From Mesorhizobium sp. L-2-11 (GTDB lineage: Bacteria; Pseudomonadota; Alphaproteobacteria; Rhizobiales; Rhizobiaceae), in NCBI RefSeq assembly GCF_016756595.1, contig NZ_AP023257.1, positions 1,302,001 to 1,366,000 of the forward strand: a DNA stretch of 64,000 bases, given 5' to 3'. How positions within the stretch are numbered: position 1 is the first letter of the stretch; the number at the start of each line of letters is the position of its first letter. Below are positions 17,064 to 25,515 of the stretch, in pieces. The notes beneath the pieces were generated by a model that worked only from the letters and a program-made list of their open reading frames with translations, was not told the origin of the DNA and did not search any database. The position numbers and the translations under genes are program-made.

Positions 17064-17306
17064 TCAGTCGACCTGCTCAATCTCCGGACTTGGTTCAGTC
17101 GGCGGAGCTGGCGTGCAATCTTGCCCGGTGCATTCCTGCACAGGGTTATCCGCCGGCGGGAGACAGTTTTGCCCCTCGCAATGAACTGGCGGCTGCTCTG
17201 TGGCTGCTTCATTGTTCGGCGGAACGGGCTGATCCTCAGCGCGAACGGCCGGTATACCAAGGCCGATCATGGCTGTGCACAAGAGCGCAATCCGAAGCAA
17301 ATTCAT
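17064..17306 (-). CDS. Small secreted proline/cysteine-rich protein
   Basis: Predicted 80-residue exported protein. The ATG at 17306 follows GGAGG at good spacing and opens a signal peptide (LLRIALLCTAMIGLGIPAVRA). The mature part is acidic and proline-rich with a repeated short pattern (HCEGQNCLPP, ECTGQDCTPAPP), giving two CxGQxC-like motifs. It sits between the two coiled-coil paralogues in the tRNA-Arg element. I do not recognise the family; repeated Cys pairs suggest metal binding or disulfides, which is inference. Confidence 0.55.
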   Translation of the reverse strand: MNLLRIALLCTAMIGLGIPAVRAEDQPVPPNNEAATEQPPVHCEGQNCLPPADNPVQECTGQDCTPAPPTEPSPEIEQVD

Positions 17307-17441
17307 TTCCGCCTCCGCGGCCGACAGCGGGATGCAGACTATACTTTCGAACTGCGTCCGACATCCTGTCACCCGCGAACGGCGTTAACAGCGCGTTTCA
17401 TTGCTGGTCAGAAGGTCGCGCCGAATGAAACGCCGGCCAAT

Positions 17442-17669
17442 TCAACCCGCGCGACGTCCTTCAAAGCTGGGGTGATCGATCTTCACCAAGCGGTCTGCGG
17501 CCTTGACCGCAGCTCGTATCCTGTCGCGCAGCGCGAGATTCTCGGCCAGCATTTCTTCAGTGCGTTGAAGCGCGAGCTCGGTCCGGCGGATGCGCTGCCT
17601 GGCATTGGCAACTTCCGATGTCAAAATATCGGCCGCCATCCCGTGGCCGTGGGGTTCCATAGTGTCCAT
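17442..17669 (-). CDS. Small coiled-coil protein (paralogue 2)
   Basis: Possible 75-residue protein, related to 16698-16919. After a His-containing N-terminus (MDTMEPHGHGM) it has a helical, heptad-rich body (EVANARQRIRRTELALQRTE; LRDRIRAAVKAADRLVKID). A GTTTCTAATAC context upstream gives no clear ribosome site, so the start could also be the internal ATG at GMAADIL. Upstream on the same strand (17700-17830) a hydrophobic stretch is encoded (LLFLALFFAGSALVIRP) without a clear start; it may be part of the same decayed unit. Function unknown. Confidence 0.45.
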   Translation of the reverse strand: MDTMEPHGHGMAADILTSEVANARQRIRRTELALQRTEEMLAENLALRDRIRAAVKAADRLVKIDHPSFEGRRAG

Positions 17670-18015
17670 GGGTTTCTAATACATGGGGGGCGATATCGTT
17701 CCCTGATTTCGGTCGAAACGGCGGGCCGCAGAAAAGTGCGATGGGCCGAATGACCAATGCGCTCCCTGCGAAAAACAGCGCCAGAAACAGGAGAACGCCT
17801 TCGGCCGCTTTGGATACCTCGGGCGGAATGCATCAACGTGAAGACGGCCCTCGCCATGTTCCGCAACGATTACCAGTTGTCCGAAGAGCGGCTCAGCTGC
17901 CGGCAATCGCCGCGGCATACCACGAAGCTCTCGCGGCCCAGCAGCAGGTTGAGAATAGGTGGCGCGCCGCTTGGCCATTGGCGCCAGAAAACCAACCGTA
18001 AGTATCTGATTTTAT

Positions 18016-18092
18016 TGGTGATCCCGACAGGAATCGAACCTGTGACCTACAGATTAGGAATCTGCCGCTCTATCCTACTGAGCTACGGGACC
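18016..18092 (-). tRNA. tRNA-Arg (anticodon CCT)
   Basis: A complete 77-base tRNA including encoded CCA. Acceptor stem GGTCCCG pairs with CGGGATC (one G-T pair); the D arm contains AGCTCAGTAGGATAGAGC; anticodon stem GCAGA / TCTGT encloses loop TTCCTAA, so the anticodon is CCT (reads AGG, Arg). The T arm is ACAGG-TTCGATT-CCTGT. Its 3' half is the integration target of the adjacent element and is duplicated at 16238-16282; the gene itself remains intact. Confidence 0.97.
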
Positions 18093-18241
18093 ACGCGGCC
18101 CGACACATACCCGCTTCGGACCGTTTCGCCAAGAGGCAAGCTTGACGCAAGCGGCCGGTCGCGAGTGGGCCGCAAAGATCAGCCGGAAACAGCGGAACTT
18201 CGGACCACCGCCGCGCTTTAGTGTGCCGAAGGAGATGCCGC

Positions 18242-18541
18242 ATGAGTGCTACGAAAGAGTTCTTTGAAACCTGGCTCCAGGAGAACGTCGGTAACCTGCC
18301 CGCGGAAAGCGAAGTGAGCGTGGCCGTCCTGGTTCAGCAATTCGAGGAGGATGCCGACGCGGCCGGCTTTGGTCACGAGGTGCGCGAAGACGAGATCGGC
18401 GACATCGAGGAGGCCATTGAGAAAGCCCTGAACAAGGCCAGGGCAGGCGAACAGCCGCAGGCTGACGATCCGGCCGAAGAAAGTGATCTGGCGCCGGTCA
18501 TGGAGGCGCTGAAGGTCGACGACCCGAAGAGCGGGCCGTAG
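18242..18541 (+). CDS. DUF768-like small acidic protein
   Basis: A 99-residue acidic protein. The ATG at 18242 has AAGGAG ten bases upstream. The N-terminus (KEFFETWLQENVGNLPAESE) and helical body (FEEDADAAGFG, IGDIEEAIEKAL) resemble DUF768, a family abundant in Mesorhizobium with no known function; the match is by eye and moderate. The tail is low-complexity (QADDPAEESD). It lies 150 bases from the tRNA-Arg gene, on the opposite strand. No partner can be inferred. Confidence 0.65.
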   Translation: MSATKEFFETWLQENVGNLPAESEVSVAVLVQQFEEDADAAGFGHEVREDEIGDIEEAIEKALNKARAGEQPQADDPAEESDLAPVMEALKVDDPKSGP

Positions 18542-18633
18542 CCATCCCAGGCACCATCGATTGATTTCCGAATAGGCTCTTCCCGACGGCTGCGGCTCCC
18601 CTCAACGTGCCAGGGCTATCGCATATTGGTAAG

Positions 18634-18710
18634 TACCCCCTCACCCGGATTGCCAACCGAATTGCGAAGGGCAATTCGGGACAATCCGACCTCTCCCCAA
18701 GGGGAGAGGA
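18634..18710. repeat. Intergenic palindromic repeat
   Basis: A non-coding element of the type scattered in rhizobial genomes: an inner imperfect inverted repeat around GGATTGCC...GGCAATTCGG and a terminal hairpin CTCTCCCC-AAGGGGAGAG. It sits between two convergent genes (DUF768-like and the amidohydrolase), where the hairpin could also act as a terminator, although no clear T-run follows. Confidence 0.65.
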
Positions 18711-18726
18711 GCCAGCGCCGTATACA

Positions 18727-19890
18727 TCAGGCGGCCAGCGCCGTCTCCGCGAGCTTCACCCAATAGCTCATGCCGTGCGGGATGACCTCGTCGTTGAAGT
18801 CGTAGGCAGGGTTGTGGAGACCGGCGGTGTCGCCATTGCCGATGAAGATGAAGGCGCCCGGCCGCGCTTCCAGCATGTAGGAAAAGTCCTCGCCGCCCAT
18901 CACCGGCTGGATGGCGCGGTGCACCTGTGCCTCGCCGGCGATTTCAGCGGCGACATCGCTGGCAAACACCGTCTCTTCCGGATGGTTGAAGGTGACGGGA
19001 TAATTGGCCTTGTAATCGACCTCGATCGTTGCGCCGAAGGCCGCGCCGACGCCCTCGCAGATAGTACGCACGCGCTGCTCAGCCTTCCTGGCGACCTCCT
19101 TCTTCAGCGTGCGCACTGTGCCGGCGATCTCGGCGCTCTCGGGAATGACATTGTAGGCGTCGCCGGCGTGGAACTTCGTCACCGACACCACGACAGCCTC
19201 GACCGGATCGGTGCTGCGCGAGGCGATCGTCTGCAGAGCGCCGACCAACTGGCTGGTGATGACGATCGGGTCGATCGTGCCGTGCGGCATCGCCGCATGC
19301 CCGCCTCGGCCCTTGACGGTGATGGTGAATTCGGCGGTCGCCGCCATGATCGGGCCCGGCTTGATGGCGAATTGTCCGACCGGCAGGCCCGGCATGTTGT
19401 GCATGCCGAACACCTTGGAGATGCCGAAGCGCTCCATCATGCCGTCTTTGACCATCTCGTTGCCGCCGCCGCCGCCTTCTTCGGCCGGCTGGAAGATCAC
19501 TGCGACGGAGCCGGCGAAATTGCGCGTCTCGGCAAGATATTTGGCAGCGCCGAGCAGCATCGCGGTGTGGCCGTCATGGCCGCAGGCGTGCATCCTGCCT
19601 GGAATGGTCGAGGCGTAGGGTTTCCCGGTGATCTCGTTGAGCGGCAGCGCATCCATGTCGGCGCGCAGGCCGATGCTCGTGCCTTCGCCGAGGCGGCCGC
19701 GGATGATGCCGACGACACCGGTCTTGCCGAGGCCGGTCACCACGTCGTCGCAACCGAAGGCCTTGAGCTTCTCGGTGACGAAGGTGGCGGTCTCGAAGAC
19801 GTCGAAATTCAGCTCTGGTGTCTGGTGCAGATGGCGGCGCCAGCCGGCGACCTCGTCTTGCATTTCGGCGGCGCGGTTCAGGATCGGCAT
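18727..19890 (-). CDS. M20-family amidohydrolase (hippurate hydrolase / aminoacylase-like)
   Basis: Cytosolic metal-dependent amidohydrolase that removes N-acyl groups from amino acids; 387 residues, the usual length. Landmarks are RRHLHQTPELNFDVFET near the N-terminus, the metal-site motifs GLRADMDALPL and MHACGHDGHTAMLLGAAKYL, EPAEEGGGG-like segment (FQPAEEGGGGG) and the C-terminal GGEDFSYML. The ATG at 19890 (MPILNRAAEM) is chosen because it fits family N-termini; the frame extends 26 codons further. The exact substrate is not predictable. It is a stand-alone gene. Confidence 0.92.
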   Translation of the reverse strand: MPILNRAAEMQDEVAGWRRHLHQTPELNFDVFETATFVTEKLKAFGCDDVVTGLGKTGVVGIIRGRLGEGTSIGLRADMDALPLNEITGKPYASTIPGRMHACGHDGHTAMLLGAAKYLAETRNFAGSVAVIFQPAEEGGGGGNEMVKDGMMERFGISKVFGMHNMPGLPVGQFAIKPGPIMAATAEFTITVKGRGGHAAMPHGTIDPIVITSQLVGALQTIASRSTDPVEAVVVSVTKFHAGDAYNVIPESAEIAGTVRTLKKEVARKAEQRVRTICEGVGAAFGATIEVDYKANYPVTFNHPEETVFASDVAAEIAGEAQVHRAIQPVMGGEDFSYMLEARPGAFIFIGNGDTAGLHNPAYDFNDEVIPHGMSYWVKLAETALAA

Positions 19891-20145
19891 GATGTTCCAT
19901 CTCGCTGTTGGAGCAGACGGGCGCAGCCTGCTGCTTTGCAATTGTGCCTGCTGTATTAGAATTGTCATTCAGGCACTTTGCCATCTTGACGTCACATAGG
20001 CTAAATAGCACCGCAAGACAGTGATCCGGATAGAGGGACCGGATCACCATGCTGGCGATCGCGTAACAAATCTTACGGAGCCAGAGGCGACTGCGGCAAG
20101 AGGCGATTTCGGATTCCACCATGCGGTACAGGCATTTCATCAAGC

Positions 20146-20243
20146 TAAAGCGCGTCGCGTTTGACCGGGCGACGCGCTTTAGCGTTGTTGTTTTTATGCA
20201 GGTCGTTATCGCAAAACCGCTGCGCACGTTTGCGCGACATGTA
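20146..20243 (+). repeat. Dispersed repeat, copy A (overlaps start of the carboxypeptidase gene)
   Basis: Contains a near-palindrome (AAAGCGCGTCGC ... GCGACGCGCTTT, 20148-20180) followed by a conserved arm that runs through the start codon region: GTCGTTATCGCAAAACCGCT, then TTTGCGCGACATG. The same arm occurs at 44379-44451 with only scattered differences. In both places it precedes and partly encodes the N-terminus of a secreted-protein gene. This is a dispersed rhizobial intergenic repeat by its form; its mobility is inferred. Confidence 0.75.
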
Positions 20244-21380
20244 TTGCTGGCGGGCGCTGTGGCGCTGCCGGCGCTGGCCGGTCCGGCTCTCGCCAATCCG
20301 ACGATCGTGTTTGATCTGGAGAATGGCAAGATCCTCCAGCACCAGGAGGCTTTCAAGCGCTGGTATCCTGCCTCACTGACCAAGCTGATGACCGCCTATG
20401 TCGCATTTCGTGCGATTGCCGCGGGCGAGGTCCAGCTCGATTCGCCGATCAAGGTGACGAAGCGTTCCGCCAGCGAGCCGCCGAGCAAGATGGGCTTCAA
20501 GCCGGGGTCGGTCATGCGGCTCGATAACGCGCTGAAGATGATACTGGTCAAATCGGCCAACGACGTCGCCATGGCCGTCGGCGAGAACATCGGCGGTTCG
20601 CAGGCCGCTTTCGCCGAACGCATGAACGCCGAGGCGCGCCGGCTCGGCATGACCGGAACGCATTTCGTCAATCCGAACGGGCTGTTTTCGCCGGACCAGT
20701 ATACGACGGCGCGCGATCTCGGCTTGCTGGTGATGGCGATCCGCACGGAATTTCCACAATATGCCGCATGGTTCTCGATCGAGGGCCTGGCCGTCGGCAA
20801 GAAGAAGATCCCGAATTACAATCTTCTGATCGGCCGCTATCCCGGCGCCGACGGCATGAAGACTGGCTTCGTCTGTCCGTCGGGCTTCAACATGATCGGC
20901 TCGGCAACACGCGACGGGCGCACGCTGGTGGCGGTGGTGCTTGGCGAGAAGTCGGCCATCACCCGCGCCGAGACCGTCGCCAGGCTGCTCGACCACGGCT
21001 TTGCCACGCCGACACCGGGCTGGCTGACGGTGGCGGCGCTGCCTTCCTATGGCGACACCACATCGGTCAACGACATGAATGACGAGATTTGCAGGAAGAA
21101 GCCGGCTAAGGAGCAGTCGGAAGCTGCCGTCCCCGTCGGCGACAAGAAAGCGCCGAAATCGCCCTACCAGAAAAAGCTCGACGCGCCAACATTGGTCGCG
21201 GTCGGCCTTGGCGGCGCCACCGGGCCGATACCGAAGGCCATGCTCGATGCAGCGGGCCGGGAATATGCCGACGTGCCGCTGCCGAGCTGGCGGCCCGACC
21301 TGCCGCCGCCGCCCGGCGCCGAGCCGGCAGTGATCGGTTCCGCCACCGTGGCCCAGGAGCCCACCAAGGCCGTGAACTAA
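20196..21380 (+). CDS. D-alanyl-D-alanine carboxypeptidase (peptidase S11, PBP5/6-like)
   Basis: Periplasmic enzyme trimming the terminal D-Ala of peptidoglycan stem peptides; 394 residues. Active-site motifs are SLTK (nucleophile Ser and Lys, in YPASLTKLM), SAN (in LVKSANDVAM) and KTG (in DGMKTGFVC). The N-terminus has a signal peptide (HVLLAGAVALPALAGPALA). The ATG at 20196 is chosen because the upstream in-frame extension lies inside a palindromic repeat; even so the first residues (MQVVIAKPLRTFARH) are encoded by that repeat. The C-terminal third is low-complexity and proline-rich (LPPPPGAEPA). The CobW-type gene starts four bases after the stop. Confidence 0.93.
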   Translation: MQVVIAKPLRTFARHVLLAGAVALPALAGPALANPTIVFDLENGKILQHQEAFKRWYPASLTKLMTAYVAFRAIAAGEVQLDSPIKVTKRSASEPPSKMGFKPGSVMRLDNALKMILVKSANDVAMAVGENIGGSQAAFAERMNAEARRLGMTGTHFVNPNGLFSPDQYTTARDLGLLVMAIRTEFPQYAAWFSIEGLAVGKKKIPNYNLLIGRYPGADGMKTGFVCPSGFNMIGSATRDGRTLVAVVLGEKSAITRAETVARLLDHGFATPTPGWLTVAALPSYGDTTSVNDMNDEICRKKPAKEQSEAAVPVGDKKAPKSPYQKKLDAPTLVAVGLGGATGPIPKAMLDAAGREYADVPLPSWRPDLPPPPGAEPAVIGSATVAQEPTKAVN

Positions 21381-21384
21381 CCTG

Positions 21385-22479
21385 ATGAGCAGCGGCTTTC
21401 CCATAGCCGTCTCGGTGCTGACCGGTTTTCTCGGCGCCGGCAAGACGACGCTGCTCAACCGGCTGCTCAGGGATCCCGCGCTCGCCGACACCGCGGTCAT
21501 CATCAACGAGTTCGGCGAGGTGGCGATCGACCATCTCCTGGTCGAACAGGCTTCCGACGGCATCATTCAGCTTTCCGACGGCTGTCTCTGCTGCACGGTG
21601 CGCGGCGAACTGGTCGACACGCTGGCCGATCTCGTCGACCGGCTGCAGACCGGCCGCATCGCCCGGCTTGCCCGCGTCGTTATCGAAACCACCGGCCTCG
21701 CCGATCCGGCGCCGGTGCTGCAGTCGATCATGGCGCATCCGGCGCTGGTCGAGGCCTTCCGGCTCGACGGGGTCATCACGCTGGTCGACGCGGTCAACGG
21801 CGATGCGACGCTCGACGCCCATGTCGAGGCCGTGAAGCAGGCGGCGGTCGCCGACCGCATCGTGCTGACGAAAGCCGATCTGGCCACCGATCCGCGCGAC
21901 GTCGAGGCCTTGCGAGCCCGGCTGCGGCAGATCAATCCGGGTGCCGAGCTGCTCGATGCCGGTGACAGCAGGACCGATGCAGCGGCGCTGTTCGATTGCG
22001 GTCTCTACAACCCGGCCACCAAGTCCGCCGACGTGCGGCGCTGGCTGGGCGAGGAAGCCGCCCATGGTGACCATGACCACGATCACGACCACGATCACGA
22101 CCATCGGCACGATTCCCGTGTGCGCTCCTACTCGCTGGTTCATGACCGGCCGGTGCCGTTTTCGGCGATCGAGATGTTCCTCGACCTGTTGCGATCAGCA
22201 CATGGCGAGCGCCTGTTGCGCATGAAGGGCGTCATAGAATTGCTGGAAGACCCGTCGCGGCCGCTGGTCGTCCACGGCGTCCAGAAGATCCTGCATCCGC
22301 CGGCGCGGCTGCCGTCCTGGCCGGACGGCCAACGCGGCACAAGGCTGGTGCTGATCACGCTCGACATGCCGGAAGATTACGTCCGCCGGCTGTTTGCCGC
22401 TTTCACCAACCGGCCGTCGATCGACACACCGGACCGCGCGGCGCTGGAAAACAACCCGCTGGCCATCGCCGGGCGGTGA
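21385..22479 (+). CDS. CobW/COG0523-family GTP-binding metal chaperone
   Basis: G3E-family GTPase thought to deliver metal ions (zinc or cobalt) to target proteins; 364 residues. Visible: P-loop GFLGAGKTTLLNRLL, the metal-binding GCLCCTVRGEL (CxCC), the base-recognition motif TKAD and a CobW C-terminal domain. A histidine-aspartate tract (HGDHDHDHDHDHDHRHD, encoded near 22063-22114) lies between the two domains and would bind metal. It begins four bases after the carboxypeptidase, so they probably share a transcript. It is not beside cobalamin genes, so a zinc role is as likely as a cobalt role. Confidence 0.9.
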   Translation: MSSGFPIAVSVLTGFLGAGKTTLLNRLLRDPALADTAVIINEFGEVAIDHLLVEQASDGIIQLSDGCLCCTVRGELVDTLADLVDRLQTGRIARLARVVIETTGLADPAPVLQSIMAHPALVEAFRLDGVITLVDAVNGDATLDAHVEAVKQAAVADRIVLTKADLATDPRDVEALRARLRQINPGAELLDAGDSRTDAAALFDCGLYNPATKSADVRRWLGEEAAHGDHDHDHDHDHDHRHDSRVRSYSLVHDRPVPFSAIEMFLDLLRSAHGERLLRMKGVIELLEDPSRPLVVHGVQKILHPPARLPSWPDGQRGTRLVLITLDMPEDYVRRLFAAFTNRPSIDTPDRAALENNPLAIAGR

Positions 22480-22488
22480 AGCGGCTGA

Positions 22489-22663
22489 TCTCCCCACTTG
22501 AGGGGGAGATGCCAAGTGGTGGCAAAGAGGGCAGGCCAGAGGGGGTCGGCGCGACCGGGCGCGGCCTCCTGCGGCAGATCAAGGTTGGCGCTTTGCGCGC
22601 AGCGACCCCCTCTGTCGCCTTCGGCGACATCTCCCCCTCGAGGGACCTCGAGGGGGGAGATTA
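22489..22663. repeat. Intergenic repeat with terminal hairpins
   Basis: A 175-base element between convergent genes. It starts with the hairpin ATCTCCCC-ACTTGAG-GGGGAGAT and ends with a related one (ATCTCCCC...GGGGAGAT around 22629-22661). The inner part holds GTCGCCTTCGGCGAC. This architecture recurs in Mesorhizobium genomes. The final bases (TTA at 22661-22663) form the stop codon of the TusA-like gene on the minus strand, so the repeat reaches exactly to the coding end. The hairpins could terminate both genes. Confidence 0.7.
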
Positions 22664-22936
22664 CCTCGCTCCGCGGTCGACCAGAAAGCGATGGCCGCCT
22701 GATATCGCTGCCGTTTCGATCACTCGATGGCCGCTCTCGGCGCAGAAGGCGGGAATGTCGATGACGGCGAGGGGGTCAGTGGTTTCGAGCCACAGCCGGC
22801 TGCCCGGCTGCATTGTGGCCAACCGCTTTTTTGCCTTGAGCACGGGCAACGGGCAGTTCAGACCTTTGAGGTCGTAGACGGCGGCGGGGCTGGTTGAGGG
22901 CCCGTCTTCTTGGGCCCCATCTGCTTGTTCAGACAT
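22661..22936 (-). CDS. TusA-like sulfurtransferase
   Basis: Small cytosolic sulfur carrier of the TusA/SirA/YedF family, 91 residues. The defining motif is DLKGLNCPLPVLKAKKRL, with the conserved CPxP cysteine that carries persulfide sulfur, followed by the usual beta-alpha-beta core (LWLETTDPLAVIDIPAFCAE). A 17-residue acidic N-terminal extension precedes it. It is five bases downstream of the L,D-transpeptidase gene on the same strand and probably co-transcribed. The specific sulfur pathway (tRNA thiolation, molybdenum cofactor or other) is not indicated by neighbours. Confidence 0.9.
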   Translation of the reverse strand: MSEQADGAQEDGPSTSPAAVYDLKGLNCPLPVLKAKKRLATMQPGSRLWLETTDPLAVIDIPAFCAESGHRVIETAAISGGHRFLVDRGAR

Positions 22937-22941
22937 GAAGC

Positions 22942-24270
22942 TCAGCCGCCGAACATGCCGAGCAGCTTCTTCTTCAGCCTTGTCGTCCTGCTTTCGCCGG
23001 CATTCGCCGCCTGCGCTGTTGCCGGGGCGGCATCGGGGGACGATGCGATTGTCGCGGTAGCGACAGGCGTTTCGGCCGCGGCCATGGCCTCCCCCTCTTC
23101 GGCCAGCGAATTAATCCTGGCCGTCTGCTTTTCGGCCGCAGCCTGAGCCCTGGCCGCCGCTTTCTCGGCCTTGGCCGCTTCTATCGCGGCTAGCCTTTGC
23201 TCCTCGGCCTTCTGCTTGGCGGCTTTCTCGGCGTCGAGCGCGGCCATCTTGCGGCCCGCCGGCGAATCGATGCGGCCCATGCGCGCCGTCGCCGTCAACG
23301 AGCCGTCGGCGTTAAGCGAAGGCGGCTCGATCGGCACGCGTTCGCCACGGGCGCGCCTCTTCGACCACTCGGAGACGATGCTGGCTTCCTTGATCCCGCC
23401 GATGGTCGGCTTGGGCGCCGGCACGCTGGCCTTGACCGCGCCGTTGAAAGCCGCCTCGTAGGTGCTCTGGTAGGCATTGAAGGCGCTCTTCAGCGAATCC
23501 GGCTGCGTCGTCGCGGGGCAGGCGCCGGTCGGATCGAAGGTCTCGCCGTCAGGCGCGACCTGGTTGAAGACGTAGCGCTTCTCGCAGACATCGACCTTCG
23601 GCGGCACTTTCGTGATCTCGAAATTGTCGTAGCCGACCTTCAGCATCTTCCAGAATTCGTAGTTCGGGTCTTTGCGATAGCGCGCCATGTTGGCGGCGGT
23701 CATGCGGAACGGAAAGGCCTGGATCTGGAACTCTGTCTGCCCCCCCTGGAAGGCGTCGCGGCCGAAGGCATAGATCTGCTCGATCTGCGCGTCGGTCATC
23801 GAATAACAGCCCGACGACGAGCAGGCGCCATGGACCATCAGATGGGAGCCGGTGCGGCCATTGGCGCGGTCGTAGGCGTTGGGGTAGCCGATGTTGAAGG
23901 CAAGGTGGTAGCTCGAGCGCGGATTCATCTGCGCCGGACGGACCGTATAGAAGCCCTCCGGCGCCTGGCGGTCGCCTTCGGTGTATTTGGGGCCCAGCTT
24001 GCCCGACCATTTGCAGATGTCGTAGCTGGCGACCAAGTCATAGCGGCCGTTGGTCTTGGCCTTCCAGATTTCGAGCTTGCCCTCTTCCTTGAAGATGCGG
24101 GCCATCACCGGCGAAGTGCGGGTCATGCCCTTGGCCTTCATGCTGGCCAGGATCTTGTCGGGTAGCGGCTTGTTGGCGTGGGGGGCAAAATCCTTCATCG
24201 AAGAATCATTGCAGCCGGCGACGCCTATCGCGGCAATCACAAGTGCGGTGCGGGCAAGCTTGGCAAACAT
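22942..24270 (-). CDS. L,D-transpeptidase (YafK/ErfK-like) lipoprotein
   Basis: Envelope enzyme that forms or modifies peptide cross-links or attachments on peptidoglycan; 442 residues. It starts with a lipoprotein signal (ALVIAAIGVAGC, lipobox Cys at about 20). The YkuD-type catalytic segment is seen as SHLMVHGACSSSGCYSM, with His and the nucleophilic Cys in place. The segment EGFYTVRPAQMNPRSSYHLA is also typical of the YafK group. The C-terminal 180 residues are an Ala/Glu/Lys-rich extension (AEKAAKQKAEEQRLAAIEAA) likely to be helical. It lies downstream of accA on the same strand. Confidence 0.88.
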   Translation of the reverse strand: MFAKLARTALVIAAIGVAGCNDSSMKDFAPHANKPLPDKILASMKAKGMTRTSPVMARIFKEEGKLEIWKAKTNGRYDLVASYDICKWSGKLGPKYTEGDRQAPEGFYTVRPAQMNPRSSYHLAFNIGYPNAYDRANGRTGSHLMVHGACSSSGCYSMTDAQIEQIYAFGRDAFQGGQTEFQIQAFPFRMTAANMARYRKDPNYEFWKMLKVGYDNFEITKVPPKVDVCEKRYVFNQVAPDGETFDPTGACPATTQPDSLKSAFNAYQSTYEAAFNGAVKASVPAPKPTIGGIKEASIVSEWSKRRARGERVPIEPPSLNADGSLTATARMGRIDSPAGRKMAALDAEKAAKQKAEEQRLAAIEAAKAEKAAARAQAAAEKQTARINSLAEEGEAMAAAETPVATATIASSPDAAPATAQAANAGESRTTRLKKKLLGMFGG

Positions 24271-24465
24271 GGCTTCGTCTTTTCTTTCGGACCGCAGGCA
24301 TCAGCGCGTCGGGCCCAACCGTAAGCCCGTTAACCTTGAAAATTCCTTACCGCAAGCGCCGGGCCTTACGGCAATCCGATTGAAACGAGTGCAGCGGCAT
24401 TTTTGTGGCGAAGGTGCTCAATCTCGCCACATTTGCTACGCTGACCTTCGGTTCGGGATCATGGT

Positions 24466-25416
24466 CTAGAGGTTTCGGCCCATAGAAAGGTATTTCTCGC
24501 GGCGCTGCTCACGAAAATCGGTGTTGGCGCCGGAGAATTCGTTCATCGTTTTGGCGATGAGATCGCCGGTGGCGGCAATCACCGTTTCCGGGCCACGATG
24601 GGCGCCGCCGAGCGGTTCGGGAACGATGGCATCGATGATCTTCAGCTCCAGCAGATCCTGGGCGGTGATCTTCATGTTGGTCGCCGCATCCTTCGAGCGG
24701 GTGGTGTCGCGCCACAGGATCGAGGCAGCGCCCTCCGGCGAGATCACCGAATAGATGGCGTGTTCGAGCATGTAGACGCGGTTAGCGGTGGCGATAGCGA
24801 TGGCGCCGCCCGAGCCGCCTTCGCCGATGACCACCGAGATCGACGGCACCTTCAGGCGAAGACAGGCCGAGGTCGAGCGGGCGATGGCTTCGGCCTGGCC
24901 GCGCTCTTCGGCATTGACGCCGGGATAGGCGCCGGCGGTGTCGACCAGCGTCAGCAACGGGATATTGAAGCGGTCGGCGAGTTCCATCAGCCGCACTGCC
25001 TTGCGATAGCCCTCCGGCCGCACCGAGCCGAAATTATGCCTCAGCCGGCTAGCTGTGTCCGAGCCCTTCTCCTGGCCGATGATCGCCACCGGCTCGCCGC
25101 GGAAGCGGGCGAAGCCGCCGACGATCGCCTGGTCCTCGCCGAAATTGCGGTCGCCGGCAAGCGGCGTGAAATCGTTGAACAGGCCCTTGATGTAGTCGAC
25201 GCAATGCGGCCTGTCCGGATGGCGCGCCACCTGCACCTTCTGCCACGGGGTCAGTGCCTTGTAAGTGTCGCGCAATGCATCGCGCACGCGTTTCTCGAGA
25301 CGGCTGATCTCATCGCCGACGTCGACCGCCTCCCCATTCTCGGCGAGCTTCTTCAACTCAAGGATCTTGCCTTCGAGATCGGCGACCGGCTTTTCGAAAT
25401 CGAGGTAATTGTACAT
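24466..25416 (-). CDS. accA: Acetyl-CoA carboxylase carboxyltransferase subunit alpha
   Basis: Alpha subunit of the carboxyltransferase that makes malonyl-CoA for fatty-acid synthesis; 316 residues, matching the family. Strong signatures are [15 protein letters not shown] at the start, [51 protein letters not shown] and [20 protein letters not shown]. The ATG at 25416 (MYNYLDF) fits family N-termini; in-frame codons upstream overlap the promoter region. It follows xerD by about 100 bases on the same strand, a conserved order in Rhizobiales. Confidence 0.97.
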   Translation of the reverse strand: MYNYLDFEKPVADLEGKILELKKLAENGEAVDVGDEISRLEKRVRDALRDTYKALTPWQKVQVARHPDRPHCVDYIKGLFNDFTPLAGDRNFGEDQAIVGGFARFRGEPVAIIGQEKGSDTASRLRHNFGSVRPEGYRKAVRLMELADRFNIPLLTLVDTAGAYPGVNAEERGQAEAIARSTSACLRLKVPSISVVIGEGGSGGAIAIATANRVYMLEHAIYSVISPEGAASILWRDTTRSKDAATNMKITAQDLLELKIIDAIVPEPLGGAHRGPETVIAATGDLIAKTMNEFSGANTDFREQRREKYLSMGRNL

Positions 25417-25515
25417 TCTTGAGCGGACCGATAAGCCGGGAGGCAATGACTGACGGAACCTGGGAAACAGAGGCTCCGGGCGGTGGAACGTCGCCCTCAC
25501 ATAGCGATATGACGC

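Larger units (their letters stand above)
16238..18060. mobile_element. Eroded integrative element at tRNA-Arg(CCT)
   Basis: A 1.8-kb segment bounded by the 45-bp perfect direct repeat (16238-16282 and 18016-18060). Inside are the C-terminal tail of a phage-type integrase, two related small coiled-coil ORFs, one small secreted protein and non-coding sequence. No replication, conjugation or structural phage gene remains, so this is best read as the residue of a larger island that lost its centre, or as a very small cryptic element. Boundaries are seen directly; the history is inferred. Confidence 0.8.

Noticed and set aside
18607..19959. A 450-residue plus-strand frame
   Set aside because: Antisense of the well-supported M20 amidohydrolase; His/Arg/Asp-rich composition typical of shadow frames.
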